In this document: piece after piece, positions 1-5,586 of the stretch | Numbering within the stretch: the first letter of the stretch is position 1 | Layout: the number at the start of each line of letters is the position of its first letter | From: Desulfobulbaceae bacterium | Lineage (GTDB): Bacteria; Desulfobacterota; Desulfobulbia; Desulfobulbales; Desulfurivibrionaceae | Direction: 5' to 3' | Length of the DNA: 7,683 bases | NCBI GenBank assembly: GCA_003557565.1 | Contig: PWOG01000333.1 | Span: 1-7,683 of the forward strand | Made by a program: the position numbers and the translations under genes | Notes under the pieces: generated by a model | Seen by the model: only the letters and a program-made list of their open reading frames with translations | Database searches by the model: none | Told to the model about the DNA's origin: nothing

Positions 1-231
1 GCGTCGAACCTCGCTGGCCGCTTCCCGCATCCAGACCAGTTCCTGCTCCCTCTCGGCGATTTCCCGTTGCAGGGCGTCCCGGGAAGAGCTCAGGGGGGCC
101 AGGAGCAGCAGCCAGACCAGCACCAGCACCAGCAGCCCCAGGCCGATGAACAGCAAAGGCCGCTGCCGGGGCGGGACATCGGCCAGCATGGTTTCCAGCC
201 GGGCGTCCAAGCGGGCGCGTATATCATTCAT
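1..231 (-). CDS. gspM: T2SS inner-membrane protein GspM, N-terminal part (cut by window edge)
   Basis: This is the first 77 codons of a gene that runs off the left edge of the window. It begins MNDIRARLDARLETMLADVP, a short cytoplasmic segment. One membrane helix follows at about residues 26-45 (LLFIGLGLLVLVLVWLLLL), then a charged, probably coiled-coil stretch (residues 52-77, rich in R, E and Q). This is the standard layout of GspM, a bitopic platform protein that pairs with GspL through its periplasmic domain. The position directly after gspL supports the call more than the sequence does, because GspM is poorly conserved. ATG at 229-231 is chosen as start; an in-frame GTG at 238-240 is an alternative, with an in-frame TGA just upstream of it. 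Neither has a strong Shine-Dalgarno. The gap to gspL is 216 bases, unusually wide for this operon, and is mostly filled by repeat copy A. Confidence 0.82.
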   Translation of the reverse strand, partial: MNDIRARLDARLETMLADVPPRQRPLLFIGLGLLVLVLVWLLLLAPLSSSRDALQREIAEREQELVWMREAASEVRR

Positions 232-297
232 GTCAATCACTGTCGGTCACCGTCACGGTAGCCACCGTTCATCTTGTTCATCGGATAATCACAACTC

Positions 298-446
298 AAC
301 CGTTCTCCAAGGCCAGCATTATGTTGATTTAACGAGCCGTAACCGAACAGCCGTGCGCAGATTCGGGTAAGCAGCCAGGCGCCGCGTACACAGGGTACTC
401 AAGCCTGGCTGATCGCCCGAAGGTGTGGTGCGGCTGTTTGGTTACC
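298..446 (+). repeat. Palindromic repeat copy A, gspL-gspM gap (long form)
   Basis: The core palindrome runs from about 338 to 446 (109 bp). The outer arms are GTAACCGAACAGCC (339-352) and GGCTGTTTGGTTAC (432-445), which pair at 13 of 14 positions. Nested inside are CAGCCAGGC and GCCTGGCTG, which pair perfectly, around a centre with two GTAC motifs (386-389 and 395-398). An extra module of about 40 bp (298-337) precedes the core and begins AACCGTTCTCCAAGGCCAGC; it matches the module beside copy C at roughly 42 of 48 positions. The right arm ends just next to the gspL stop codon (TAA, 448-450). The copy is intergenic, and its reference orientation is opposite to the operon. By position it could act as an RNA stability, processing or attenuation element between gspL and gspM, but that is inference. 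Confidence 0.88.
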
Positions 447-447
447 G

Positions 448-1761
448 TTACAACCCGGCATCTCTTACCAAGAGGCGGGCCTGAACCCGGTCATCCCGGG
501 TGGTGGCGGTGCGGATATCCACCTCCAGGCCGCGGCCCTCAAGCTGATCATTTAATTCATCGAGGGCCTGGAGATCGCTGATCATCAACTCCAGGTCCAG
601 TTCTCCGCCCCGGTAGCGCAGGCCGCGCAACTGCATGCCGCCGGCCCCGGCCAGCACCGGACCGCCGTCTTCCAGCAGGGGCAGAAAGCCGCGCCCGGCG
701 CTGTCTCCTCCTCCGGCCCGCAGGGCGCGGAGTTCGTTTTCCATCTGGGCCCGGGGATTGACAACCCGCTGGGCGCCTGGGAAAGCGGCGCGGTAAACCT
801 CGACTGTTTCATGATGCAATTGCTGGCTGTACTGGCTCAACCGCTGGTTTTCCCGCAGGCCCATGGCGGTGTTGACCAGCAGCAGGGCCAGAATCAGTAC
901 GGCGGGCAGACGCCAGCGGCGCCAGTGCTTCTCCCAGTGGGCCTGGGGACGGTATTCCCCCTGCAGCAGATTGATCGCCTCTTTTTCCCGAATTCCCCGG
1001 GTCAGCAGGGCCGAAACATCACTGACTCGGCGGCGTGCGGCCACCAGGCCGTCCAGTTCCCCGGGCAGCTCCGCCGCCGGCCCCTCATGGTAGACCACAA
1101 AACGGGACTCGGGGGTGATCCCCGGCATTCCGGCGAGAATGGCCAGGCTGTCGCTTTCCAGAACGAAGCCGTCCTGGGGCCCGCCGCGAACCAGGGCCAG
1201 GCCGTCGGCGGTGATCAGCAGGGCCGGCCCGGCCGGATGGGCTGGCGCGGGGGAATCGGCATCTTCCGGGGCATCGAGGGATTCCAGGGAGGCCGGGGAT
1301 GCCGAGGGTTCAGGGGATGCCGGGGATTCGAGGAAATCGGGGGGACCAAGGGGGACCGCCAGCACGTCGGGCACCATGCCGGTGGGGGTAAGGCCGTGCT
1401 CCCGGCAGAGTTCCAGCCAGTGCTCCAGGCGCTGGCGAGCGATGACCGCCACCGCCAGGGCGCCGCTGTCGTCGGCCCCGCCCACGGCAAAATGCTGATC
1501 TTCCACCTCAGCGGCGAGAAATTCCTCCAGGGCGTAGGGGATGGCGGCCAGCAACTGCTTGCGGTTGCCCGGCGGCAGGCTCACCCTGGTCAGCAGTACA
1601 TCGGTACCGGGAACCAGCACCCACAAGCGATAACCGGCGGCAAGGGCGGCCAGGTCGGCCATGCTGCCCCGCCCGCCGATCTCGCTGCCGTCGGCCTCGA
1701 ATTTGCGCCAGACGCACTCGGCGGGCGCCGTTTCATCCAGTCTGACAATAATTTTCTTCAT
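448..1761 (-). CDS. gspL: T2SS platform protein GspL (cytoplasmic actin-like domain, one membrane helix, periplasmic domain)
   Basis: The protein has 437 residues, normal for GspL, which anchors the ATPase GspE to the inner membrane and partners GspM. Residues 1-270 form the cytoplasmic domain, with the family-typical segment LPPGNRKQLLAAIPYALEE (62-80) and the hallmark NLLQGEY (264-270) just before the membrane. A single helix spans about 284-301 (LPAVLILALLLVNTAMGL). The periplasmic part follows, ending in a small alpha/beta domain at about 375-437. An unusual Ser/Pro/Ala/Glu-rich linker at about 143-176 (FLESPASPEPSASPASLES onward) interrupts the cytoplasmic domain; its DNA is low complexity. 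The start ATG at 1759-1761 gives MKKIIVRLDE, preceded by a modest ACAGG about 9 nt upstream. The gap to the gspK stop is 41 bases, without a repeat. The stop abuts repeat copy A. Confidence 0.93.
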   Translation of the reverse strand: MKKIIVRLDETAPAECVWRKFEADGSEIGGRGSMADLAALAAGYRLWVLVPGTDVLLTRVSLPPGNRKQLLAAIPYALEEFLAAEVEDQHFAVGGADDSGALAVAVIARQRLEHWLELCREHGLTPTGMVPDVLAVPLGPPDFLESPASPEPSASPASLESLDAPEDADSPAPAHPAGPALLITADGLALVRGGPQDGFVLESDSLAILAGMPGITPESRFVVYHEGPAAELPGELDGLVAARRRVSDVSALLTRGIREKEAINLLQGEYRPQAHWEKHWRRWRLPAVLILALLLVNTAMGLRENQRLSQYSQQLHHETVEVYRAAFPGAQRVVNPRAQMENELRALRAGGGDSAGRGFLPLLEDGGPVLAGAGGMQLRGLRYRGGELDLELMISDLQALDELNDQLEGRGLEVDIRTATTRDDRVQARLLVRDAGL

Positions 1762-1802
1762 AAATTACAACCTGTTTCCCAGGGATGATGGGCAATTTCG
1801 CC

Positions 1803-2864
1803 CTAACGGCTGCGTTGCAGCACCCGGGCGGTGTTTCCTTCCTGCTTCAGCAGGCTGTGCAGCACCACCCGGCCCTGGCCAATCACGGCCTCGGATTGTA
1901 CCATATAGTACCGGCTTTGGACAGTAAGCAAACCGCTGCCGCCCAGACCGGTGCCGGCCAGGGACGGATGCTCGAGAAACTCCTCCAGGGAGTAGCCCAG
2001 CTGGGGCCGGTCATCCACCAGCTGTTCGGCCCGGCGCATGCTCAATTCGTCGGCCAGGGCGGTCAGAACCGGGGCCGGCGCGGTGTTGACGTTGACGGCG
2101 GTGGCCTCGGGCAGGGCGGTGATCAGGGGCTTGAGGCATTCCTCGTAGCCCTCGTCGTCGAAACCGTAGACCAGGGCCAGCTCGTCGGCGTCGGTCAGGG
2201 GCCGGTCCGCCGTGCGGTAGGAGGGATCATGCCGCAGGTACTCGCCGTCCTCGGCCCCGGCGGGGAAACGGGGCTCCTGGTCGGCGTCCAGCCAGTCCGA
2301 GACCGCCTGCTCCAGGTCCTCCTCCATGGCGCAGTGACGCAAAAGCCGGCGAAACATCTGCTGCTGTTCTTCCAAAACGTCTTCCCGGCTCAGCACCAGG
2401 TTGTTGACATTGAACAGCCCCTGCAGGTCGTCCACCCGGACGCCGACCCGACCGCCCTGCACCTCCATGGGCGGCAGGGAGCGGCCCAGGTATTCGTATT
2501 CCTCCCCGTCCTCCGCCCGTCCCAGGAGCACCCCGGCCCATGATTCCACCCCCCGGGCGTACAGATAGGCCTGGTCGCCATGAAGAATGTTGCCGCTGCG
2601 GCGGATATCCAGCTGCTGGCTGAAGATCATCGCCGAGGCCACCGTGGCCACCAGGGCGGCGGCCAGCAGGGCGCTGATCAGGGCCGCTCCCCGTTCATTG
2701 CGAAAACGTCCAGCAGCACCGCTGCTTGCGGCGATCGTCCCGACTTGCGTACCCGGGGTACGCGGCGCCGGGCCGCTTGCCGCAATCTGCGGCACTGCTG
2801 AACGTTTTCGGGGCTGGTGGCTATAAGTTGACGCTACCACCTTTTTTTGCCTATTTGTTGTCAT
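1803..2864 (-). CDS. gspK: T2SS minor pseudopilin GspK with repeat-encoded long leader
   Basis: GspK caps the pseudopilus tip with GspI and GspJ. The 353-residue product has the family landmarks: hydrophobic N-helix ALISALLAAALVATVASAMI (61-80), QQLDIRRSGN (83-92), DLQGLFNVNNL (146-156), DWLDADQEP (190-198), YRTADRPL (216-223) and NVNTAPAPVL (258-267). The predicted prepilin-peptidase cut is after G59 (NERG|AALIS); the lack of Glu at +5 is usual for GspK. The leader is therefore about 59 residues instead of the usual short one. Residues 20-55 are encoded by palindromic repeat copy B, in frame. No ATG, GTG or TTG occurs in frame between the GTG of V24, inside the repeat, and the mature N-terminus, so at least part of the repeat must be translated. 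ATG at 2862-2864 is the furthest in-frame start before an upstream TGA; its Shine-Dalgarno is poor. The mature protein of 294 residues looks intact. Confidence 0.92.
   Translation of the reverse strand: MTTNRQKKVVASTYSHQPRKRSAVPQIAASGPAPRTPGTQVGTIAASSGAAGRFRNERGAALISALLAAALVATVASAMIFSQQLDIRRSGNILHGDQAYLYARGVESWAGVLLGRAEDGEEYEYLGRSLPPMEVQGGRVGVRVDDLQGLFNVNNLVLSREDVLEEQQQMFRRLLRHCAMEEDLEQAVSDWLDADQEPRFPAGAEDGEYLRHDPSYRTADRPLTDADELALVYGFDDEGYEECLKPLITALPEATAVNVNTAPAPVLTALADELSMRRAEQLVDDRPQLGYSLEEFLEHPSLAGTGLGGSGLLTVQSRYYMVQSEAVIGQGRVVLHSLLKQEGNTARVLQRSR
2701..2810 (-). repeat. Palindromic repeat copy B, inside the gspK leader
   Basis: This is a 110-bp imperfect palindrome. The arms CGAAAACGTCCAGCAG (2701-2716) and CTGCTGAACGTTTTCG (2795-2810) pair at 15 of 16 positions. 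The centre contains the perfect palindrome GTACCCCGGGTAC (read on the minus strand). The reference orientation is the same as the gene. It is read through in the gspK frame as RKRSAVPQIAASGPAPRTP and onward, the same frame used by copy C in gspJ. Relative to the other copies the outer arm is changed from CGTAACC to CGAAAAC and the opposite arm from GGTTACG to GTTTTCG. The inner CGGGC/GCCCG pair becomes GCGGC/GCCGC. Both changes preserve pairing. Confidence 0.9.
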
Positions 2865-2903
2865 TCGCGTACCAGCAACCGTAAATAATCACGGGGGCAA
2901 AAT

Positions 2904-3015
2904 AGTAAGCGGTTACAGGGTGCCGCAGGTTGTGGTGAGCCTCGACGGCGATGCGTACATCAGTACGTGAGCCGGCCCGATCGCCGCTTTCGGCGGTGCC
3001 CTGTGATCGCTTACT
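2904..3015 (+). repeat. Diverged palindromic repeat copy E, gspJ-gspK gap
   Basis: The arms AGTAAGCGGTTACAGGG (2904-2920) and CCCTGTGATCGCTTACT (2999-3015) pair at about 15 of 17 positions, giving a 112-bp palindrome. An inner CGGCGAT (2946-2952) pairs with ATCGCCG (2980-2986). The stretch GTGAGCCGGCCCGATCGCC (2967-2985) matches copy D's GCAAGCCGGGCCGATCGCC at 16 of 19 positions, and the twin GTAC centre is kept. I therefore treat this as an old or variant member of the same family in + orientation. Its edge overlaps the gspJ stop codon (TGA, 3015-3017). It fills most of the 150-base gap before gspK, where no other gene or clear promoter is visible. Confidence 0.75.
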
Positions 3016-3845
3016 CATTCGCCATCACCCCGGTTGATGGCAAAAAGGCGGCGCAGGCGGCCCCAGTCTTCCAAATCCAGCCACACCTCCACCCCGGCCG
3101 GCATGATCTCCACCGGGAATCGGGCCGCCGGATCGGCTTCCTCGCCGTTTTCCGGTTCCGCTTCCGGTCCCAGCGCCATCATCCGGTGGTCGTCGGGGGG
3201 CCAGCGGTCATGCCAGTTGCCCTGCTGGTCCAAAAAACGCACCTCCATGGCTTCCACCCGGTCCAGCACCCGCTGGCTGAACGGCTCCAGGCGCGGCCCC
3301 CGATCCAGCACCGGCCAGGTGTCCCGCCACAGCTCGCCGTCTTCCAGTCGGTAGTGCAGCCGCTGCAGGGAAGTCCCCGAGCGGCCGGGCACGTTGATGG
3401 TCCGCCCGCCCCGGGTCATGACCAGTCCTTCATCGGCGTGGGCCTCATAATGCATGGCGGGCCGGCGATTGCCGTACTCGTCGCGGATCCCCCGGGCCCT
3501 GGCCTGCTGGATGTCCTGGTCCATCCGGGCAAAGGTCATCTGTACCGCCGCCAGGCGGTCGGCCTCCTGGCGGGTCTGCTGGCGGCTGTCGATCATGGCC
3601 TGGATACTGGTGAAGGTCAGCATGGAAAGCACGGAAAACAGGGCCAGGGCCACCAGCAGTTCCAGCAGGGTAAAACCACGTAACCGTTCAGCAGCACCGC
3701 ACCTTCGGGCGATCAGCCCGGCTTGAGTACCCTGTGTACGCGGCGCCTGGCTGCTTGCCCGAATCTGCGGCACTGCTGAACGGTTACGGCCCGTTAGATC
3801 AACAAGTTGCTGGCCTTGGTGAACGGTTACGCCGTTGCTCTTCAT
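3015..3845 (-). CDS. gspJ: T2SS minor pseudopilin GspJ with repeat-encoded long leader
   Basis: GspJ is a tip pseudopilin that binds GspI and GspK. The 276-residue ORF carries a textbook class III signal RLRG|FTLLELLVALALFS, with cleavage after G57 and Glu at +5 (E62), a hydrophobic helix to about 78 and then a globular domain. The mature form is 219 residues, close to the family norm. The start ATG (3843-3845) overlaps the gspI stop as ATGA and has GGGAG 5 nt upstream, so it is very likely the native start. Between MKSN and the cleavage site lie about 52 residues, nearly all encoded by repeat copy C and its extension. Removing them leaves MKSNG|FTLLE, a normal short leader. No ATG, GTG or TTG occurs in frame after the GTG of V25, so the repeat must be at least partly translated. 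The stop touches repeat copy E. Confidence 0.93.
   Translation of the reverse strand: MKSNGVTVHQGQQLVDLTGRNRSAVPQIRASSQAPRTQGTQAGLIARRCGAAERLRGFTLLELLVALALFSVLSMLTFTSIQAMIDSRQQTRQEADRLAAVQMTFARMDQDIQQARARGIRDEYGNRRPAMHYEAHADEGLVMTRGGRTINVPGRSGTSLQRLHYRLEDGELWRDTWPVLDRGPRLEPFSQRVLDRVEAMEVRFLDQQGNWHDRWPPDDHRMMALGPEAEPENGEEADPAARFPVEIMPAGVEVWLDLEDWGRLRRLFAINRGDGE
3679..3830 (-). repeat. Palindromic repeat copy C, inside the gspJ leader (long form)
   Basis: The core 3679-3788 (110 bp) has perfect 16-bp inverted arms: CGTAACCGTTCAGCAG (3679-3694) and CTGCTGAACGGTTACG (3773-3788). An extra module to about 3830 (on the minus strand, GTAACCGTTCACCAAGGCCA and onward) precedes the core, is shared with copy A, and starts with another GTAACCGTTC. 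The reference orientation is that of the gene. It is read in frame by gspJ as NRSAVPQIRASSQAPRTQGT and onward. Inner complementary segments include CAGCCAGGC and GCCGGGCTG, and ATTCGGGC and GCCCGAAG. Confidence 0.93.
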
Positions 3846-4213
3846 TGGGTCTCCCGGTAAAGGGTGAGCACCGCCGCCGGCTCTTCCCGACCTTCCGGCC
3901 AGACCCGGATCTCCACCTCACGAATCTCCGGCTCCGGGGTGTCATCGATACTGTATTCCCAGGTCCACTCTTTTCCGGCCATCATGGCCGTGCCGCTGCT
4001 GGGATCCCGTTCCCAGTCCGCCGGGGCCAGGGTGATCTCCGCGGCCTTGTTCATCGCCACCCAGTGGGCCATGGTCTGTTCCTTGAGATAGAGCAGGTTG
4101 TTGATGGCGTTGCCCGAGGCCTGCACGGCGCTGACCGCCACCAGCCCCAGCACCAGCAGGGCGATGATGATCTCGATCAAGGTAAATCCTTTTTCACAGC
4201 GAGGCCCAGACAT
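3842..4213 (-). CDS. gspI: T2SS minor pseudopilin GspI
   Basis: The 123-residue product fits GspI in length and order, directly before gspJ. Its class III signal is MSGPRCEKG|FTLIE, cut after G9 with Glu at +5. The N-terminal helix continues to about residue 32. The family-like segment AHWVAMNKAAEI (49-60) follows, then a small beta-rich domain. GspI is thought to initiate the tip complex with GspJ and GspK. ATG at 4211-4213 is given as start; an in-frame GTG two codons upstream (4217-4219) has GGAG at an ideal 7 nt and may be the true start, giving an 11-residue leader. The frame stays open upstream through repeat copy D to a TTG at 4391-4393, inside gspF, but this has little support. The stop TGA overlaps the gspJ ATG, indicating translational coupling. 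Confidence 0.92.
   Translation of the reverse strand: MSGPRCEKGFTLIEIIIALLVLGLVAVSAVQASGNAINNLLYLKEQTMAHWVAMNKAAEITLAPADWERDPSSGTAMMAGKEWTWEYSIDDTPEPEIREVEIRVWPEGREEPAAVLTLYRETQ
3851..3855 (-). promoter_or_regulatory. Ribosome binding site of gspJ
   Basis: GGGAG lies inside the last codons of gspI, 5 nt before the ATG that overlaps the gspI stop. It supports 3845 as the gspJ start, and hence that the repeat-encoded segment downstream is translated. Confidence 0.7.
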
Positions 4214-4226
4214 TATCACCCGTTTT

Positions 4227-4230
4227 CTCC
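4227..4230 (-). promoter_or_regulatory. Ribosome binding site of gspI
   Basis: GGAG sits 7 nt before GTG (4217-4219) and 13 nt before ATG (4211-4213). The spacing favours the GTG start slightly. In either case translation can begin after repeat copy D, so unlike gspJ and gspK this gene need not translate the repeat. Confidence 0.55.
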
Positions 4231-4250
4231 ATAACCTGCTGCTAATTGAC

Positions 4251-4360
4251 CGTAAACGTTCAGCAGTGCCGCAGATTCGGGCAAGCGGACCGGCGCCGCG
4301 TACCCCGGGTACGCAAGCCGGGCCGATCGCCCGAAGGTGCGGTGCTGCTGGAGGTTTACC
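4251..4360 (+). repeat. Palindromic repeat copy D, gspF-gspI gap
   Basis: This is a 110-bp palindrome. Arms CGTAAACGTTCAGCAG (4251-4266) and CTGCTGGAGGTTTACC (4345-4360) pair at 13 of 16 positions. The centre is the perfect palindrome GTACCCCGGGTAC. The inner arms CGGACCGGC and GCCGGGCCG pair with one mismatch. It occupies most of the 154 bases between the gspF stop and the gspI start, where gspG and gspH would normally lie, and ends 7 bases from the gspF stop. Its orientation is opposite to the operon, unlike the two in-frame copies. Confidence 0.9.
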
Positions 4361-4367
4361 AGGCGAT

Positions 4368-5582
4368 TCATTGGACCAGCTGGTTGAGCTCAAAGATGGG
4401 CAGCAGGATGGCCAGGACGATGACCAGGATGATCCCGCCCATGACCACGATCATCAGCGGCTCAAACAGCCCCATGGTGGCCGAGATCACCGTTTCCGTC
4501 TCCCGTTCCTGGGTGGCGGCGGCCCGGTCCAGCATCTGTTCCAGGTTGGAGCTGGCCTCGCCGCTGGCGATGAGGTGAATGGTCAGGGGCGGGAAGTAGC
4601 CTTCGGCCTTCATGGCCTTGCTGATGCTGGCCCCCTCCCGGACCTTGGTCCGGACCCGGTCCAGGGCCTCGCGCAGGGTCAGGTTGCCCACCACCCGGGA
4701 GGATATCTTGAGCCCTTCGAGCACCGGCACGCCGCTGGCGATGAGGATGCTGAACGAACGGGCGAAACGGGCCGCGTCCAGGGTGCGGACGAACTTGCCG
4801 AACAGGGGCATGGTCAGCAGACGGGCATGGAACCGCCGGCGGATCTTTTCCCGCTTGAGCAGAATCCGGGCCAGAAAGGCGGCGGCAATCACCAGGAGCA
4901 AAAGGATGACGCCATTGGCCTGGAGAAAGTCGCTGACCGCGATCAGGCCGATGGTCAGGGCCGGCAGGGTCTGGTCGATATGGTCGAAAACCTCCACCAC
5001 CTGGGGCACCACATAGACCAGCAGGGCGGAGATGACGGCAAAAGCCACCAGGGTCAGCAGCACCGGGTAGAGCAGGGCCAGCATGACCTTCTGCTGGAGC
5101 TGCTGGCGGGCCTCGGTGTAATCGGCCAGCCGCTCCAGGACCACATCCAGGTGCCCGGCCTGCTCGCCGGCGGCCAGGGTGGCCCGGTAAAGTTCGGGAA
5201 AGACCCGGGGAAATTCGCCCAGGGCCTGGTCGGCGGCGTAACCTTCCAGTATCCGGGAACGCACCGCCATGAGTACGCTTTTAAGCCTGGGCTTTTCCGC
5301 CTGTTCGGCCACCGCCCCCAGGGCCTCTTCCAGGACGATGCCGGAACGGACCAAGGTGGCCATCTGGCGGGTAATCACCGCCAGGTCCGAGGCCTGGATC
5401 CGTCCGCCGCCCAAGCGACGGACGGCGGGCTTGCCCCGGCCCTCGGCCACCGGGCTGACCGCAAGCGGCATCAGCCCCTTTTCCCGGAGCTGCTGGCGCA
5501 CCTGGCGCGGAGTATCGCCCTCCAGCACCCCCTTGCGGGTCTTGCCGGCAGTGTCCACCGCAGAATACTCAAAGGCGCCCAT
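4368..5582 (-). CDS. gspF: T2SS inner-membrane platform protein GspF
   Basis: GspF is the polytopic platform protein that links the GspE ATPase to pseudopilin insertion. The 404-residue protein is full length. The N-terminus MGAFEYSAVDTAGKTRKGVL is characteristic of the family. Two repeated cytoplasmic T2SSF domains are seen at about 70-170 and 272-372, each opening with a related pattern (DLAVITRQMATLVRSGIVLE and DAARFARSFSILIASGVPVL). Three membrane helices lie at about 168-195, 222-242 and 372-396. Conserved pieces include YPVLLTLVAF (172-181) and ASGEASSNLEQMLDRAA (339-355). The start is well fixed: GAGGA lies 8 nt upstream of ATG 5580-5582, and only 4 bases separate it from the gspE stop. 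After its stop the expected gspG is missing. Confidence 0.97.
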   Translation of the reverse strand: MGAFEYSAVDTAGKTRKGVLEGDTPRQVRQQLREKGLMPLAVSPVAEGRGKPAVRRLGGGRIQASDLAVITRQMATLVRSGIVLEEALGAVAEQAEKPRLKSVLMAVRSRILEGYAADQALGEFPRVFPELYRATLAAGEQAGHLDVVLERLADYTEARQQLQQKVMLALLYPVLLTLVAFAVISALLVYVVPQVVEVFDHIDQTLPALTIGLIAVSDFLQANGVILLLLVIAAAFLARILLKREKIRRRFHARLLTMPLFGKFVRTLDAARFARSFSILIASGVPVLEGLKISSRVVGNLTLREALDRVRTKVREGASISKAMKAEGYFPPLTIHLIASGEASSNLEQMLDRAAATQERETETVISATMGLFEPLMIVVMGGIILVIVLAILLPIFELNQLVQ

Positions 5583-5586
5583 GTCG

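Noticed and set aside
298..446. CRISPR array
   Set aside because: The repeats are long palindromes spread over 4 kb between genes, with no short regularly spaced direct repeats.
1791..1804. Small GGGC/GCCC palindrome in the gspK-gspL gap
   Set aside because: Only four pairs with no U-run; too weak to call a terminator or operator.
811..2543. Open frames on the + strand opposite gspL and gspK
   Set aside because: Same shadow pattern: low-complexity Gln/Gly-rich translation with no domain, antisense to well-supported genes.
2816..2847. GGTGG...CCACC followed by seven T on the + strand, resembling a terminator
   Set aside because: The stem is only five pairs with a long loop, it faces against the operon, and it lies within the gspK 5' coding region.
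4214..4393. Extended gspI start at TTG 4391-4393 that would also put repeat D in a leader
   Set aside because: The start is inside gspF and has no support, while a GTG/ATG pair with GGAG immediately precedes the normal short leader.
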